From positions 1-64,000 of the forward strand of contig NZ_FNDB01000016.1 of NCBI RefSeq assembly GCF_900099915.1: a DNA stretch of 64,000 nt. Reading direction: 5' to 3'. Position 1 is the stretch's first letter; each line of letters starts with the position of its first letter. The notes under the pieces are model-generated. The model worked only from the letters and a program-made list of their open reading frames with translations. It was not told where the DNA came from and ran no database searches. The stretch comes from Flavobacterium omnivorum (GTDB lineage Bacteria; Bacteroidota; Bacteroidia; Flavobacteriales; Flavobacteriaceae). This document shows positions 1 to 8,031 of this stretch, in pieces. A program made the translations under genes and the position numbers.

Positions 1-1
1 A

Positions 2-286
2 AACGGAATACTACCAAGTATGACACAAAACTCTGACCCATATGAAAATGCAGTAGCGGAAAGAATAAATGGAATATTAAAACAGGAATTCATGATTGAT
101 AAATACAACCTAGATTTAAAAATCATGAAACAAATTGTAAAAGAATCAATCAGTATATACAATGAATTAAGACCTCATTATTCTAATTTCATGCTGACTC
201 CAAACAAAATGCATATACAAAGTCAAATTAAAATGAGGACATATAAAACAAAAAACACTTGCAAAAAAGTTTTTGCAAGTGTTTAA
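2..286 (+). CDS. IS3-family transposase OrfB, C-terminal fragment
   Basis: This is the end of a DDE integrase-core transposase (rve fold) that moves the IS element. The reading frame is open from base 2, so the gene is cut by the window edge and the first in-window ATG (20) is not the real start. Visible motifs are the conserved segment SMTQNSDPYENAVAERINGI, whose last Glu region (NAVAERINGILKQEF-like) corresponds to the third catalytic acid of IS3 OrfB, and the following YNELRPHYSN, the usual 'YN..RPH' C-terminal signature. The last codons lie inside a strong hairpin (253-284). Confidence 0.9.
   Translation, partial: NGILPSMTQNSDPYENAVAERINGILKQEFMIDKYNLDLKIMKQIVKESISIYNELRPHYSNFMLTPNKMHIQSQIKMRTYKTKNTCKKVFASV
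253..284 (+). terminator. Hairpin terminator overlapping the transposase stop codon
   Basis: Perfect 15-bp stem (AAACACTTGCAAAAA at 253-267 and its complement at 270-284) with a 2-nt loop, followed by an A/T-rich run. It encodes the last residues of the transposase and its right arm enters the stop codon. It is likely to end IS transcription, or to shield the transposase mRNA from read-through. Confidence 0.6.
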
Positions 287-356
287 TTAAATATTTTTAT
301 CTAATAATCTGTATCGGTTATTCAGGACAAGACATTTACTCAAACAATTCATAAAA

Positions 357-818
357 ATGCCATCAACCGCCACATCGATAGAAGCGTATTTAGAAGAAAT
401 TCCAGAGGAAAGAAAAATAGCTTTTACAAAACTTAGGGAAACTATTCTTAAAAATATTCCAAAAGGATTTGTTGAACAAATGTCCTACGGCATGATTGGT
501 TATGTTGTGCCACATTCCATTTATCCAAACGGCTATCATTGTGATCCAAAATTACCGTTACCTTTCATAAGTATTGCTTCGCAGAAAAATTTCCTCGCCC
601 TTTACCACATAGGAATTTATGCCATGCCGGAATTACTGAATTGGTTTGTGTTCGAATACCCAAAACAAAGCAAACAAAAATTAGACATGGGAAAAAGTTG
701 CATCCGGTTTAAGAAGATAGACCAAATTCCGTTTGACTTAATTACTGAACTCGTCCAAAAAATATCTGTTGACGAATGGATAAAAACATATGAAACTCAA
801 TTTAAACAATCGAAATAA
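357..818 (+). CDS. DUF1801 (YdhG-like) domain protein
   Basis: Cytosolic 153-residue protein of the DUF1801/YdhG family, whose biochemical role is not established. The family opening is visible (AYLEEIPEERK followed by LRETILKNIPKG), then the EQMSYGMIGY segment and PLPFISIASQKNFLALYH, which is the conserved core. Length is typical for the family and the start ATG gives a complete domain. The gene begins 22 bp after the end of an IS3 element, so its native promoter is probably displaced. It is followed 22 bp later by an SRPBCC gene on the same strand and the two probably share a transcript ending at 1399-1428. Confidence 0.85.
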   Translation: MPSTATSIEAYLEEIPEERKIAFTKLRETILKNIPKGFVEQMSYGMIGYVVPHSIYPNGYHCDPKLPLPFISIASQKNFLALYHIGIYAMPELLNWFVFEYPKQSKQKLDMGKSCIRFKKIDQIPFDLITELVQKISVDEWIKTYETQFKQSK

Positions 819-840
819 TCATTAATTTAAAATTAAAATC

Positions 841-1380
841 ATGAATATTATCAAAAAAATTGTTTTAGGAATATTTGGAATCATTGTTTTGGCATTGCTA
901 ATTGCTTTATTTCTGCCAAAAGAATATGCTATTGAAAGAGAAATTATAATCAACCAACCCAAAGACATTGTATTTAATTATGTGAAATTATTGAAAAACC
1001 AAGATAATTTTAGCGTTTGGTTTTCCAAAGATCCAGCGATAAAAAAAACATTTTCGGGAACTGATGGAACCGTTGGAGCAGTTGCAGGTTGGGACAGTAA
1101 AGATCAAAATGTTGGCGTAGGTGAACAGGAAATTAAGAAAATAGTTAAAGGCGAACGAATCGATTCTGAGTTGCGCTTCAAAGTTCCCATTGAATCAACC
1201 GCTTTTGCTTTTATGTCAACTGAAGCTATTTCGCCAAATCAAACTAAAGTAAAATGGCGTTTTAACGGAAAAATGCCTTATCCAATGAGTTTGATGTTAC
1301 CAATAATAAATATGGAAGAAATGCTGGGAAAGGATTTACAAGATGGATTAAATAATTTAAAAGCAATTTTAGAAAAATAA
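841..1380 (+). CDS. Membrane-anchored SRPBCC (START-like) family protein
   Basis: The N-terminus carries one hydrophobic helix (about residues 5-26, IVLGIFGIIVLALLIALFLP) and is followed by an SRPBCC/polyketide-cyclase-like domain. The family opening REIIINQPKDIVFNYV, the central GTVGAVAGWDSKD and the C-terminal KWRFNGKMPYP strand are visible. Such domains bind hydrophobic ligands in a deep cavity; no ligand can be named here. Size (179 aa) is usual for the Bacteroidetes version with an N-terminal anchor. It lies directly downstream of the DUF1801 gene and has its own terminator. Confidence 0.82.
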   Translation: MNIIKKIVLGIFGIIVLALLIALFLPKEYAIEREIIINQPKDIVFNYVKLLKNQDNFSVWFSKDPAIKKTFSGTDGTVGAVAGWDSKDQNVGVGEQEIKKIVKGERIDSELRFKVPIESTAFAFMSTEAISPNQTKVKWRFNGKMPYPMSLMLPIINMEEMLGKDLQDGLNNLKAILEK

Positions 1381-1398
1381 TTCGCTTTTAACAAAAGA

Positions 1399-1428
1399 AA
1401 ACCGCAATTCTAAAGTGAATTGCGGTTT
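1399..1428 (+). terminator. Rho-independent terminator after the SRPBCC gene
   Basis: Twelve-base-pair perfect stem (AAACCGCAATTC at 1399-1410, complement at 1417-1428) with a 6-nt loop and a T-rich tail, 19 bp after the stop codon. Because the stem is A-flanked on both sides it could also stop the convergent small gene at 1454-1630. Confidence 0.85.
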
Positions 1429-1453
1429 TTAATAAACTGTGTTGTATAATTAT

Positions 1454-1630
1454 TTATTTTTCAAGTGTTGCTTTAGCATTTAAACAAAATCCAACAATAT
1501 TAAGTACAAACCCAATAAAAATTAATCCTCCAGCAATTAGACCTGCTCTTCCAGAGTTTGGATACTCAATAAGTAGATAAATGGAAATCGATATCATAAC
1601 AAGACTAATATTGTAAATTGAATTTTTCAT
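1454..1630 (-). CDS. Small two-helix membrane protein (58 aa)
   Basis: A complete 58-codon frame starts at ATG 1630 and stops at TAA 1454. Translation begins MKNSIYNISLVMISISIYLL, then a short polar turn (IEYPNSGRAG), then a second hydrophobic helix (LIAGGLIFIGFVLNIVGF) and a charged tail ending LEK. Two transmembrane segments joined by a short loop, a good start codon and a convergent terminator nearby favour a real gene. I do not recognise the family. Function unknown. Confidence 0.6.
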   Translation of the reverse strand: MKNSIYNISLVMISISIYLLIEYPNSGRAGLIAGGLIFIGFVLNIVGFCLNAKATLEK

Positions 1631-1690
1631 AGTTTATGTTTTTTTTATCAACTAAAGATAACTATATGTTTTAAATAAAAGCTAATGTTT

Positions 1691-2644
1691 TTATATGTTA
1701 GCCAGATATTCCAAAACATTTTTCTCTATTCTTTCATTAATATTAGTGATATCTGCTTTAACAAATTTCTCTCCAAGAATGTTTTCATACAATTCGATGT
1801 ACCTTTCAGAAACTGTTTCAATGTATTCATCAGTCATAGTAGGAATGGATTGCCCTTCCAAACCTTGAAAACCATTTTCGATTAACCAACGACGAACAAA
1901 CTCTTTCGATAATTGTTTTTGTTCTTCTCCTCTGTTTTGACGTTCTTGGTATCCTTCTTCGTAAAAATAACGAGAAGAATCCGGTGTGTGAATTTCGTCA
2001 ATCAAGACAATTACACCTTCTTTAGTTTTACCAAATTCATATTTGGTGTCCACCAAAATCAAACCACGACTAGCAGCAATTTCAGTTCCTCTTTGAAACA
2101 AATCTCTTGTGTATTTTTCTAAAACTATATAATCTTCTTCAGAAACAATTCCTTTCGATAAAATATCTTCACGAGAAATATCCGCATCGTGTTCTCCGTT
2201 ATCCGCTTTGGTTGTCGGCGTAATGATAGGTTCCGGGAATTTGTCATTTTCTTTCAAATAGTCAGGCATTTTCACGCCGCATATTTCTCTTTTGCCAAGA
2301 GCATATTCACGAGCAGCATGACCCGAAAGATAGCCACGGATTACCATTTCTACTTTGAAAGGCTCACATAAATGACCCACAGCCACATTGGGATCAGGAG
2401 TTGCAATCAACCAGTTTGGAACAATATCCTGTGTTAATTCCATGAATTTAGTAGCAATCTGGTTTAGAATTTGACCTTTATATGGAATACCTTTTGGCAA
2501 AACTACATCAAAAGCCGAAAGCCTGTCAGTAGCTACCATTACCAAAAGTTCATCATCGATATTATACACTTCTCTTACTTTACCGCGGTAAACAGATTTC
2601 TGGTTTGGAAAATTAAAATCAGTAGTTGTGATGGTGTTGCTCAT
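1691..2644 (-). CDS. purC: Phosphoribosylaminoimidazole-succinocarboxamide synthase (SAICAR synthetase)
   Basis: Purine biosynthesis enzyme that condenses CAIR with aspartate using ATP to give SAICAR in the cytosol. The sequence shows the nucleotide-binding opening [12 protein letters not shown], the substrate signature [14 protein letters not shown], then [13 protein letters not shown] and the C-terminal [12 protein letters not shown], all diagnostic. At 317 residues it is the longer form common in Bacteroidetes. The start is supported by a promoter-like pair at 2680-2712. It stands alone, downstream of the S9 peptidase gene from which it is separated by a palindromic repeat. Confidence 0.97.
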   Translation of the reverse strand: MSNTITTTDFNFPNQKSVYRGKVREVYNIDDELLVMVATDRLSAFDVVLPKGIPYKGQILNQIATKFMELTQDIVPNWLIATPDPNVAVGHLCEPFKVEMVIRGYLSGHAAREYALGKREICGVKMPDYLKENDKFPEPIITPTTKADNGEHDADISREDILSKGIVSEEDYIVLEKYTRDLFQRGTEIAASRGLILVDTKYEFGKTKEGVIVLIDEIHTPDSSRYFYEEGYQERQNRGEEQKQLSKEFVRRWLIENGFQGLEGQSIPTMTDEYIETVSERYIELYENILGEKFVKADITNINERIEKNVLEYLANI

Positions 2645-2679
2645 TATACTAGTTGTGTGTGTGTTTATTTTTGTTGCTG

Positions 2680-2712
2680 CAAATTTAAAACTATTTCATA
2701 GAGTTTCGCAAA
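2680..2712 (-). promoter_or_regulatory. Promoter of purC (Bacteroidetes type)
   Basis: Read on the minus strand, TTTG (2712-2709) is followed 21 nt later by TAAATTTG (2687-2680), matching TAnnTTTG. The predicted 5' leader of about 30 nt contains an ACACACAC tract (GT repeat on the plus strand, about 2652-2664). Confidence 0.65.
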
Positions 2713-2794
2713 GAAAAGAATGGAACTCTTTCATTTTATTTTATGGTTGTCCATTACTTGTACCAAACTACATTTTACAAATGAAATTTAGCTC

Positions 2795-2872
2795 TTTTGT
2801 CATTTCGACCAACTGGAGAAATCGCATAACGAGAGCAACTGATGTGATTTCTCCTCCGTCGAAATGACAAAA
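2795..2872. repeat. GTCATTTCGAC palindromic intergenic repeat
   Basis: TTTTGTCATTTCGAC (2795-2809) is repeated perfectly inverted at 2858-2872. Inside these arms GGAGAAATCGCAT pairs with ATGTGATTTCTCC (one mismatch), so the 78 bp form one long imperfect hairpin with a central loop. The shape resembles REP/MITE-like intergenic elements. It lies between the end of the S9 peptidase gene and the purC promoter and could also end peptidase transcription. Confidence 0.75.
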
Positions 2873-2926
2873 TAAAACGCAATGGTATTAGTATCGGATA
2901 GTCATATTTTATTTTTATATCTACAA

Positions 2927-5275
2927 TTATTTTTCAAGTAACGTTTCTTTGAATAAATTTAGGATTCGGCTGTATTCATCCACCCAAGAATAGGTTTCTT
3001 TAAATCCATGTGCTTCCACTGGAAAACTGGATAAACTCCATTTTTTCTTCCCTAATTCGATAAAACGCTGAGACAAACGAACAATATCTTTGTATTCTAC
3101 ATTATCATCTACCATTCCGTGCAACATTAATAAATCGCCTTTTAAATTATCTGCAAAATAGATTGGAGAACTTTTTTTGTAAGCATCGGGATCTGTTTCT
3201 GGGAAATTAAGAATATTTCCGGTGTACCCATGATTGTAATGTGCCCAATCCGTTACAGATCGTAAGGCTGCACCTGCTGCAAACTCATTGGGCGTCGTCA
3301 ACATTCCCATCAACGTGATGAATCCGCCGTAAGAACCGCCATAAATCCCGACACTTGTCGCATCGATTCCATGATTTTCAACTAGATATTTCTTTCCGTC
3401 AATTTGATCTGTTAAATCTTTCCCACCCATAAAACGATAAATTCCTGTTCTAAAATCACGTCCGTAACCATCGCTACCTCTATAATCAATATCTAAAACG
3501 GTATAGCCTAAATCGACCAATAAATTATGAAACATGTACTCTCTGTGATATGTACTCCAGTAATTGTGTGCGTTTTGCAAATAACCGGCACCATGAACAA
3601 ACAAAATAGCTGCTTTATTCGCATTGGCCGTTTGTGGCTTATACAATCTGGCATTTACAAGAGTTCCATCCTGCGCTTTGAAAGTAATGACTTCCGGTTC
3701 CCGCCAAGAATACCCTTTGAAACTTTCAGATGTTGATGACGTTATCTGATTTAAGTTCGTATTCTTTTTATTAGGCGCTACATACAATTCCCAAGGTTTA
3801 TTTTTATAAGAATAGCGTACCAATAAAGTACTCTCGTCGGGAGATAAGCTCACTTCATGAGCGCCATCTTTAATTAAAATAGGTTGTAAAACAGGATTTG
3901 TAACTTCTAATTTATAAAAGTTTCTGTTACCAGGATGCGTAGTCGTTGTGGTCAAATAAAAAGATTTTTTGTCTTTTGCCAAACTTACGTTGCGCACTTC
4001 CCAATTTCCTTTAGTGAGTTGGATGTTCTTTTTTGACTTAAAATTATAAGTATATAAATGAGAATAACCCGTTTCTTCGGACTGAAAATAAACCGTTTCA
4101 TTGTCTCCCAAAAACCCAAGCGTTCCTCTTCCATACGAATTAGATGGTATTCCTGGGCCGCCAATCCAAGCTTCATCGTGTTGATGATCTAATTCTCGAA
4201 AAGTTCCATTTTCTAAATTCAAACTGACAATCCATCGGTCTTTGTTGTCCTGACTTCTTATTTCACTAATTGCATATGAACCATTTTCATTATAGATAGG
4301 TTCTTGAACTACGATTAGTTTATTCTTTTTTGCTGCAGTTTTTGATTTTTCATAGCTCTCTAAATATTTAGGAACATCCATAATGTGACTCAACGATGAA
4401 AAATCCACAAAATAAACAGAATCTTTGGCGATGTTATAAATCCCGAATTTAGTAGCTAATAAATTATCTACAGATACTTTTTCCTTCGTGTCTTCAATTT
4501 GGTTGTAACCATCAGCAGTTATGAAAAGTTCCATTTTTTCACTTTTTCGTTCTGAATCTTCTATTAATCTGAAGGTGGCGAAATTTCCTTTTGGATCGAC
4601 TTTCAAGCTTCCAAATGTGTTTTTCCCATAATAATATGGTTTTGGAAAATCAGATTTTGTAGTTTTTGATTTGGCCAAGTTCCATTTTTTCAGTGCTTCC
4701 TGATCTCTAATAAATTGAAATAGTTCTTCTTGTTGGCTTTTCAAAAAAGATTCTTTGTCACTGGCTTTCTCATCCGATTTTCCTTTGCGAAAATTCGTAA
4801 TTTGAATAATAGAACCTTCATTAGTATTAAACTGAAAAAGATTTTCATTTTGTCTGAAATACAATATTCCTGCAACAGCGCCCATTTGTAAATTAGCAAT
4901 TGGACTGCTTTGTTGGTACAATTTTTTAGAGGTTTTATTTTTCAAGGAATATGAAAACAATCTTCCTTTATCAATGTAATAATACAAATCCGGATTGGCT
5001 GTTTTTTTAAAATCTAATTTTGAAAAAGCGGCTTCATTTGGAGAAGCTAATTCTGGTTTTGACAATCCGTTTTTCCAAAAATAAGTACTGGCACCCAATT
5101 CATTATTTGGATTCCAATCAAAATATACTTTCTTACCATCCAAAGACCACCTTTCATTTTCTGGCGAAACTCCAATGAAAGCATTTCCTTTCATTATTTC
5201 TTCCAATTTTAAGTTTTGGCTTTGAATTGCAATGGAAAATAAAATACAGATACCAAGGAGTAACTTTTTATTCAT
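2927..5275 (-). CDS. Exported S9 family (DPP IV-like) serine peptidase
   Basis: Secreted prolyl-oligopeptidase-type enzyme that cleaves short peptides. Residues 1-19 form a signal peptide ending SIAIQSQ. A beta-propeller region follows (about 30-500), then an alpha/beta-hydrolase domain (about 520-782). Catalytic residues are visible: Ser about 648 in GIYGGSYGG, Asp about 723 in HGMVDDNVEY, and His756 in VEAHGF. The 782-residue length fits DPP IV-like S9 enzymes of Bacteroidetes, which usually act in the periplasm or at the cell surface in peptide scavenging. Exact specificity (dipeptidyl versus acyl-aminoacyl) cannot be told from the sequence. No gene partner is evident. Confidence 0.92.
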   Translation of the reverse strand: MNKKLLLGICILFSIAIQSQNLKLEEIMKGNAFIGVSPENERWSLDGKKVYFDWNPNNELGASTYFWKNGLSKPELASPNEAAFSKLDFKKTANPDLYYYIDKGRLFSYSLKNKTSKKLYQQSSPIANLQMGAVAGILYFRQNENLFQFNTNEGSIIQITNFRKGKSDEKASDKESFLKSQQEELFQFIRDQEALKKWNLAKSKTTKSDFPKPYYYGKNTFGSLKVDPKGNFATFRLIEDSERKSEKMELFITADGYNQIEDTKEKVSVDNLLATKFGIYNIAKDSVYFVDFSSLSHIMDVPKYLESYEKSKTAAKKNKLIVVQEPIYNENGSYAISEIRSQDNKDRWIVSLNLENGTFRELDHQHDEAWIGGPGIPSNSYGRGTLGFLGDNETVYFQSEETGYSHLYTYNFKSKKNIQLTKGNWEVRNVSLAKDKKSFYLTTTTTHPGNRNFYKLEVTNPVLQPILIKDGAHEVSLSPDESTLLVRYSYKNKPWELYVAPNKKNTNLNQITSSTSESFKGYSWREPEVITFKAQDGTLVNARLYKPQTANANKAAILFVHGAGYLQNAHNYWSTYHREYMFHNLLVDLGYTVLDIDYRGSDGYGRDFRTGIYRFMGGKDLTDQIDGKKYLVENHGIDATSVGIYGGSYGGFITLMGMLTTPNEFAAGAALRSVTDWAHYNHGYTGNILNFPETDPDAYKKSSPIYFADNLKGDLLMLHGMVDDNVEYKDIVRLSQRFIELGKKKWSLSSFPVEAHGFKETYSWVDEYSRILNLFKETLLEK

Positions 5276-5339
5276 GTTGATTATAATTTAATATTAAAAT
5301 TGAAAATTATGCTATGTTTAAAACAGCCGTAAAACTAGG

Positions 5340-6152
5340 TTATTGCAGTAATTCTTTGGCTATATATTTTGCTACTCCATCATGATTATTCGGTAAGATA
5401 ACTTCTAAATGAGATAATTTATTTTTCAAACTATCAGGAGCATTTCCCATAATTAAACCTTTTCCAGAAGATTTAAGCATGTTTTCATCGTTATAGCCAT
5501 CACCAAAGGAAATTGATTCCTGAAATGCAAAATTTTCTTTTTCTAAAATCTTGGCAATCGCAATACTTTTATCTACAGATTTATCCATAAATTCTAAACA
5601 GTAAGGAAGACTAAAAGCATGACTAAAAATACCGGAATGATTTTCTAAAATCTGATCTCTTAATGCAATTAATTTCGAATGTTTATGGTGCGTGAAAAAC
5701 ACTTTTATAGCACTCAAATCTTCTAAGCTGGAAAAATCTACCAGTTGAGGATGATAATTTACCTCGGGTTGAAATTCGTTTAATTTTTCATTATGCTTGT
5801 TCGTTTGCCAAACATTTTCTCTAAACAAAACTGTTGTAATTTCAGAGTCAATATCTAAAGATAAAACAGATTTTATGGCATCGCTTTCCATATCAAAGGA
5901 AAATAAAAGTTCTTTTTCAGGGGAATGTATGCGCGCTCCATTTGAAGTAACTAAATAAAGAGGAATGTCTAAACCTGCTACAATAGGCATTGCATCCAAG
6001 TGGTGGCGACCAGTTGCTACAATAATTAAATAATTTTGATTGTGAAGTTCTTGAAAAACAGTTTTAGTGTATTGAGATATTTTGTGATCTGAATTGAGTA
6101 AGGTTCCATCTAAATCGCTGATAACTACTTTAATTTTTTCTTTTAAAATCAT
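5340..6152 (-). CDS. Cof-type HAD-IIB phosphatase
   Basis: Cytosolic haloacid-dehalogenase-superfamily phosphatase of the Cof subfamily, which typically acts on sugar phosphates or nucleotide-like cofactors. Motif I is SDLDGTLLNSD (Asp13 nucleophile, Asp15 acid). Motif II is ATGRH. Motif IV is ISFGDGYNDENML. The cap sits between motifs II and III, as in type IIB. The substrate cannot be predicted. It is transcribed away from hmp, with about 190 bp of divergent intergenic DNA between them. Confidence 0.92.
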   Translation of the reverse strand: MILKEKIKVVISDLDGTLLNSDHKISQYTKTVFQELHNQNYLIIVATGRHHLDAMPIVAGLDIPLYLVTSNGARIHSPEKELLFSFDMESDAIKSVLSLDIDSEITTVLFRENVWQTNKHNEKLNEFQPEVNYHPQLVDFSSLEDLSAIKVFFTHHKHSKLIALRDQILENHSGIFSHAFSLPYCLEFMDKSVDKSIAIAKILEKENFAFQESISFGDGYNDENMLKSSGKGLIMGNAPDSLKNKLSHLEVILPNNHDGVAKYIAKELLQ

Positions 6153-6274
6153 TTCTTTTTAACTGAGATTTTATTAATTCCAAATTTATTGTATTTTTAA
6201 GAGAAACGCAAAAAATTATAAAAAGTTTAGGTTAATCTTTATTGACGATATTTAAAAAAATAAATTTAAAACAA

Positions 6275-6299
6275 ATTGTTGTATATTAAATACAACAAT
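6275..6299. promoter_or_regulatory. Palindromic operator candidate upstream of hmp
   Basis: ATTGTTGTAT (6275-6284) is perfectly inverted as ATACAACAAT (6290-6299) around a 5-bp centre. It covers the place where the -33 element of the hmp promoter would lie, 15 bp upstream of the -7 box. The neighbouring NsrR-like regulator is the obvious candidate to bind it. Binding is inferred. Confidence 0.6.
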
Positions 6300-6314
6300 A
6301 TATAAAATGATTGC

Positions 6315-6322
6315 TATATTTG
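6315..6322 (+). promoter_or_regulatory. -7 promoter box of hmp
   Basis: TATATTTG matches TAnnTTTG and lies 24 bp before the hmp start. No TTG is present at the expected -33 distance. That position is occupied by the palindrome at 6275-6299, which suggests a regulated promoter. Confidence 0.6.
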
Positions 6323-6346
6323 TAAAAATTAAAATATAATAAAGTC

Positions 6347-7549
6347 ATGAATACAAGTCAAAAAGAATTAATAAAAGCAACTGTACCAATTTTAAGAACA
6401 AATGGAAATGATTTGATAACGTATTTTTACCAAAGAATGCTATCAAATAATCCCGAGTTGAAAAACATTTTTAATATGGCAAATCAAGCTAGTGGAAAAC
6501 AACAAAATGCTTTGAGCGGAGCTGTTCTTGCATATGCTGAAAACATAGAAAATCCTACGGTTTTGATCAATACATTAAAATCTATTGGAAATAAACATGT
6601 GAGTTTAAATATTCAACCAGAGCAATATGATATTGTTGGAAACCATTTAATTGGATCGATAAAAGAAGTATTGGGTGATCTCGCAACAGTAGAATTAATT
6701 GAAGCCTGGACCTGTGCTTACAATGAATTGGCTCTAATAATGATTAGTATTGAGGCTGAAATGTATCAAAAAACAATTAATAAAAAAGGAGGTTGGAAAG
6801 GCTGGAGAAGCTTCAAAATCTCCAAAATTGTAAAGGAGAGCGACGAAATAAATTCATTTTACCTTAAGCCAGAAGACAACAAAGAAATTGCCGATTTCTA
6901 TCCAGGTCAATATATATCAGTGAGTGCATTTATTCCTGAATTAGGTCATAAGCAGCCTAGACAATATAGCCTGTCCTCTTATTCTAATAGTGAATACTAT
7001 AGAATCTCGGTAAAAAAAGAAATCAGTCAAAATACAACTACTGATGGAATTGTTTCCAATGCATTACATAACAAAAAAGAAGGTGATATAATTGAAGTTA
7101 GCGCACCAGCGGGAGTATTTTTTGCAGATCCAAAAGCTAATAATCCTTTGGTGTTAGTAAGTGGCGGTGTTGGACTAACTCCCATGATGAGTATGGTAGA
7201 AACCAATAAAAATTCACTTCAAAAAAATCGAACAGTTTGGATTCACAGTTGTCGTAATGAAAATGTTCATGCGTTCAAAGATACTATCGAGGAATTAAAC
7301 AACGAAAATGAGTGGTTAACTTCTTTCGTTTTTTACGAAACTTTACCCGAATCAGAAACAAACGCTATCGAAGGAAGAATTGATTTGCATCAAATAAAAG
7401 AAGAAATCCTTATTGAAGATGCAAAATATTATATTTGCGGACCGGCTATTTTTATAAAAGTTCAATATCAATCTTTGGTTGCACTTGGTGTAAATAGAGA
7501 AAATATACTTTACGAAGAATTTGGCCCACAATTATTAAGCCTTAATTAG
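6347..7549 (+). CDS. hmp: Flavohemoglobin / nitric oxide dioxygenase
   Basis: Cytosolic enzyme that oxidises nitric oxide to nitrate with O2 and NAD(P)H. Three domains are seen. The globin domain (1-140) has the distal-pocket Tyr28 (FYQRM) and the proximal haem ligand His84 (NKHVSLNIQPEQYDIVG). The FAD domain (about 150-260) carries RQYSLSSYS. The NAD domain carries GGVGLTPMMSM and ends EEFGP. The 400-residue length matches the family. A palindrome and -7 box lie just upstream. An Rrf2-type regulator with three cysteines follows 11 bp downstream on the same transcript, the classic arrangement of an NO-detoxification unit. Confidence 0.97.
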   Translation: MNTSQKELIKATVPILRTNGNDLITYFYQRMLSNNPELKNIFNMANQASGKQQNALSGAVLAYAENIENPTVLINTLKSIGNKHVSLNIQPEQYDIVGNHLIGSIKEVLGDLATVELIEAWTCAYNELALIMISIEAEMYQKTINKKGGWKGWRSFKISKIVKESDEINSFYLKPEDNKEIADFYPGQYISVSAFIPELGHKQPRQYSLSSYSNSEYYRISVKKEISQNTTTDGIVSNALHNKKEGDIIEVSAPAGVFFADPKANNPLVLVSGGVGLTPMMSMVETNKNSLQKNRTVWIHSCRNENVHAFKDTIEELNNENEWLTSFVFYETLPESETNAIEGRIDLHQIKEEILIEDAKYYICGPAIFIKVQYQSLVALGVNRENILYEEFGPQLLSLN

Positions 7550-7560
7550 CAAATTTTAAT

Positions 7561-7980
7561 ATGAAATTGAATCACTTTACCGATTTTAGTATGCGCGTTT
7601 TGATGTATTTAAATCAAAAAAATGATACTCCGCAAAGTTCCTTAGATGATTTAGCCAATACTTTTAAAATTTCGCGAAACCATCTCATTAAAGTGGTTCA
7701 ATTTTTATCTGCAAACCAATTAATTCTCACTAAAAGAGGAAAGAATGGCGGAATAGTGATTTCTCAAAAAGCAAGAGAAATTCGATTAGGCGATTTGATT
7801 CACTTATTAGAACAAGATGATACACCTATCGTCAATTGTGATTCAAAACCTTGTATCTTTCAATCACACAATTGCAAACTAAAATCATTGTTCAATACCG
7901 CTTATCAAACTTTTATTGAAAGTTTAAATCAGTATACACTATCTGATATAGAATTCAAAAATTGGAGTGCTATGTTTTAA
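7561..7980 (+). CDS. Rrf2-family regulator, NsrR-like (NO-sensing Fe-S repressor)
   Basis: DNA-binding regulator of 139 residues. An N-terminal winged helix (about 1-75, with FKISRNHLIKVVQFL and TKRGKNGGIVI) precedes three cysteines, Cys93, Cys98 and Cys105 (NCDSKPC then HNC), the spacing expected for an NsrR-type iron-sulphur cluster that responds to nitric oxide. Placement immediately after hmp supports control of that gene, with autoregulation through the shared transcript. I call it NsrR-like rather than NsrR, since IscR and other Rrf2 proteins share this architecture. Confidence 0.85.
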   Translation: MKLNHFTDFSMRVLMYLNQKNDTPQSSLDDLANTFKISRNHLIKVVQFLSANQLILTKRGKNGGIVISQKAREIRLGDLIHLLEQDDTPIVNCDSKPCIFQSHNCKLKSLFNTAYQTFIESLNQYTLSDIEFKNWSAMF

Positions 7981-7997
7981 GAATATCAAAAAAAATT

Positions 7998-8030
7998 ACA
8001 AACGGAGGCTTTATAAAAGCCTCCGTTTGT
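7998..8030. terminator. Bidirectional terminator between the Rrf2 gene and phoH
   Basis: Perfect 15-bp stem (ACAAACGGAGGCTTT at 7998-8012, complement at 8016-8030) with a 3-nt loop, A-rich on the left and T-rich on the right. It lies between convergent genes and ends two bases before the phoH stop codon, so it probably serves both strands. Confidence 0.9.
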
Positions 8031-8031
8031 T

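Larger units (their letters stand above)
1..334 (+). mobile_element. Right end of an IS3-family insertion sequence (partial)
   Basis: The segment holds the C-terminal part of an IS3-type transposase and, after its stop, a probable right terminal repeat at about 309-334 that ends in the dinucleotide CA usual for IS3 elements. The left end lies outside the window, so the terminal repeat cannot be confirmed by comparison with its partner, and no target duplication can be checked. The element stops 22 bp before the start codon of the next gene. Confidence 0.65.

Noticed and set aside
1685..1885. Plus-strand frames opposite purC and other genes
   Set aside because: They lie fully within well-recognised genes on the other strand and have no protein-like features.
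2652..2664. GT repeat as a phase-variation switch of purC
   Set aside because: It is short, lies in the untranslated leader of an essential-type gene, and is not in a coding frame.
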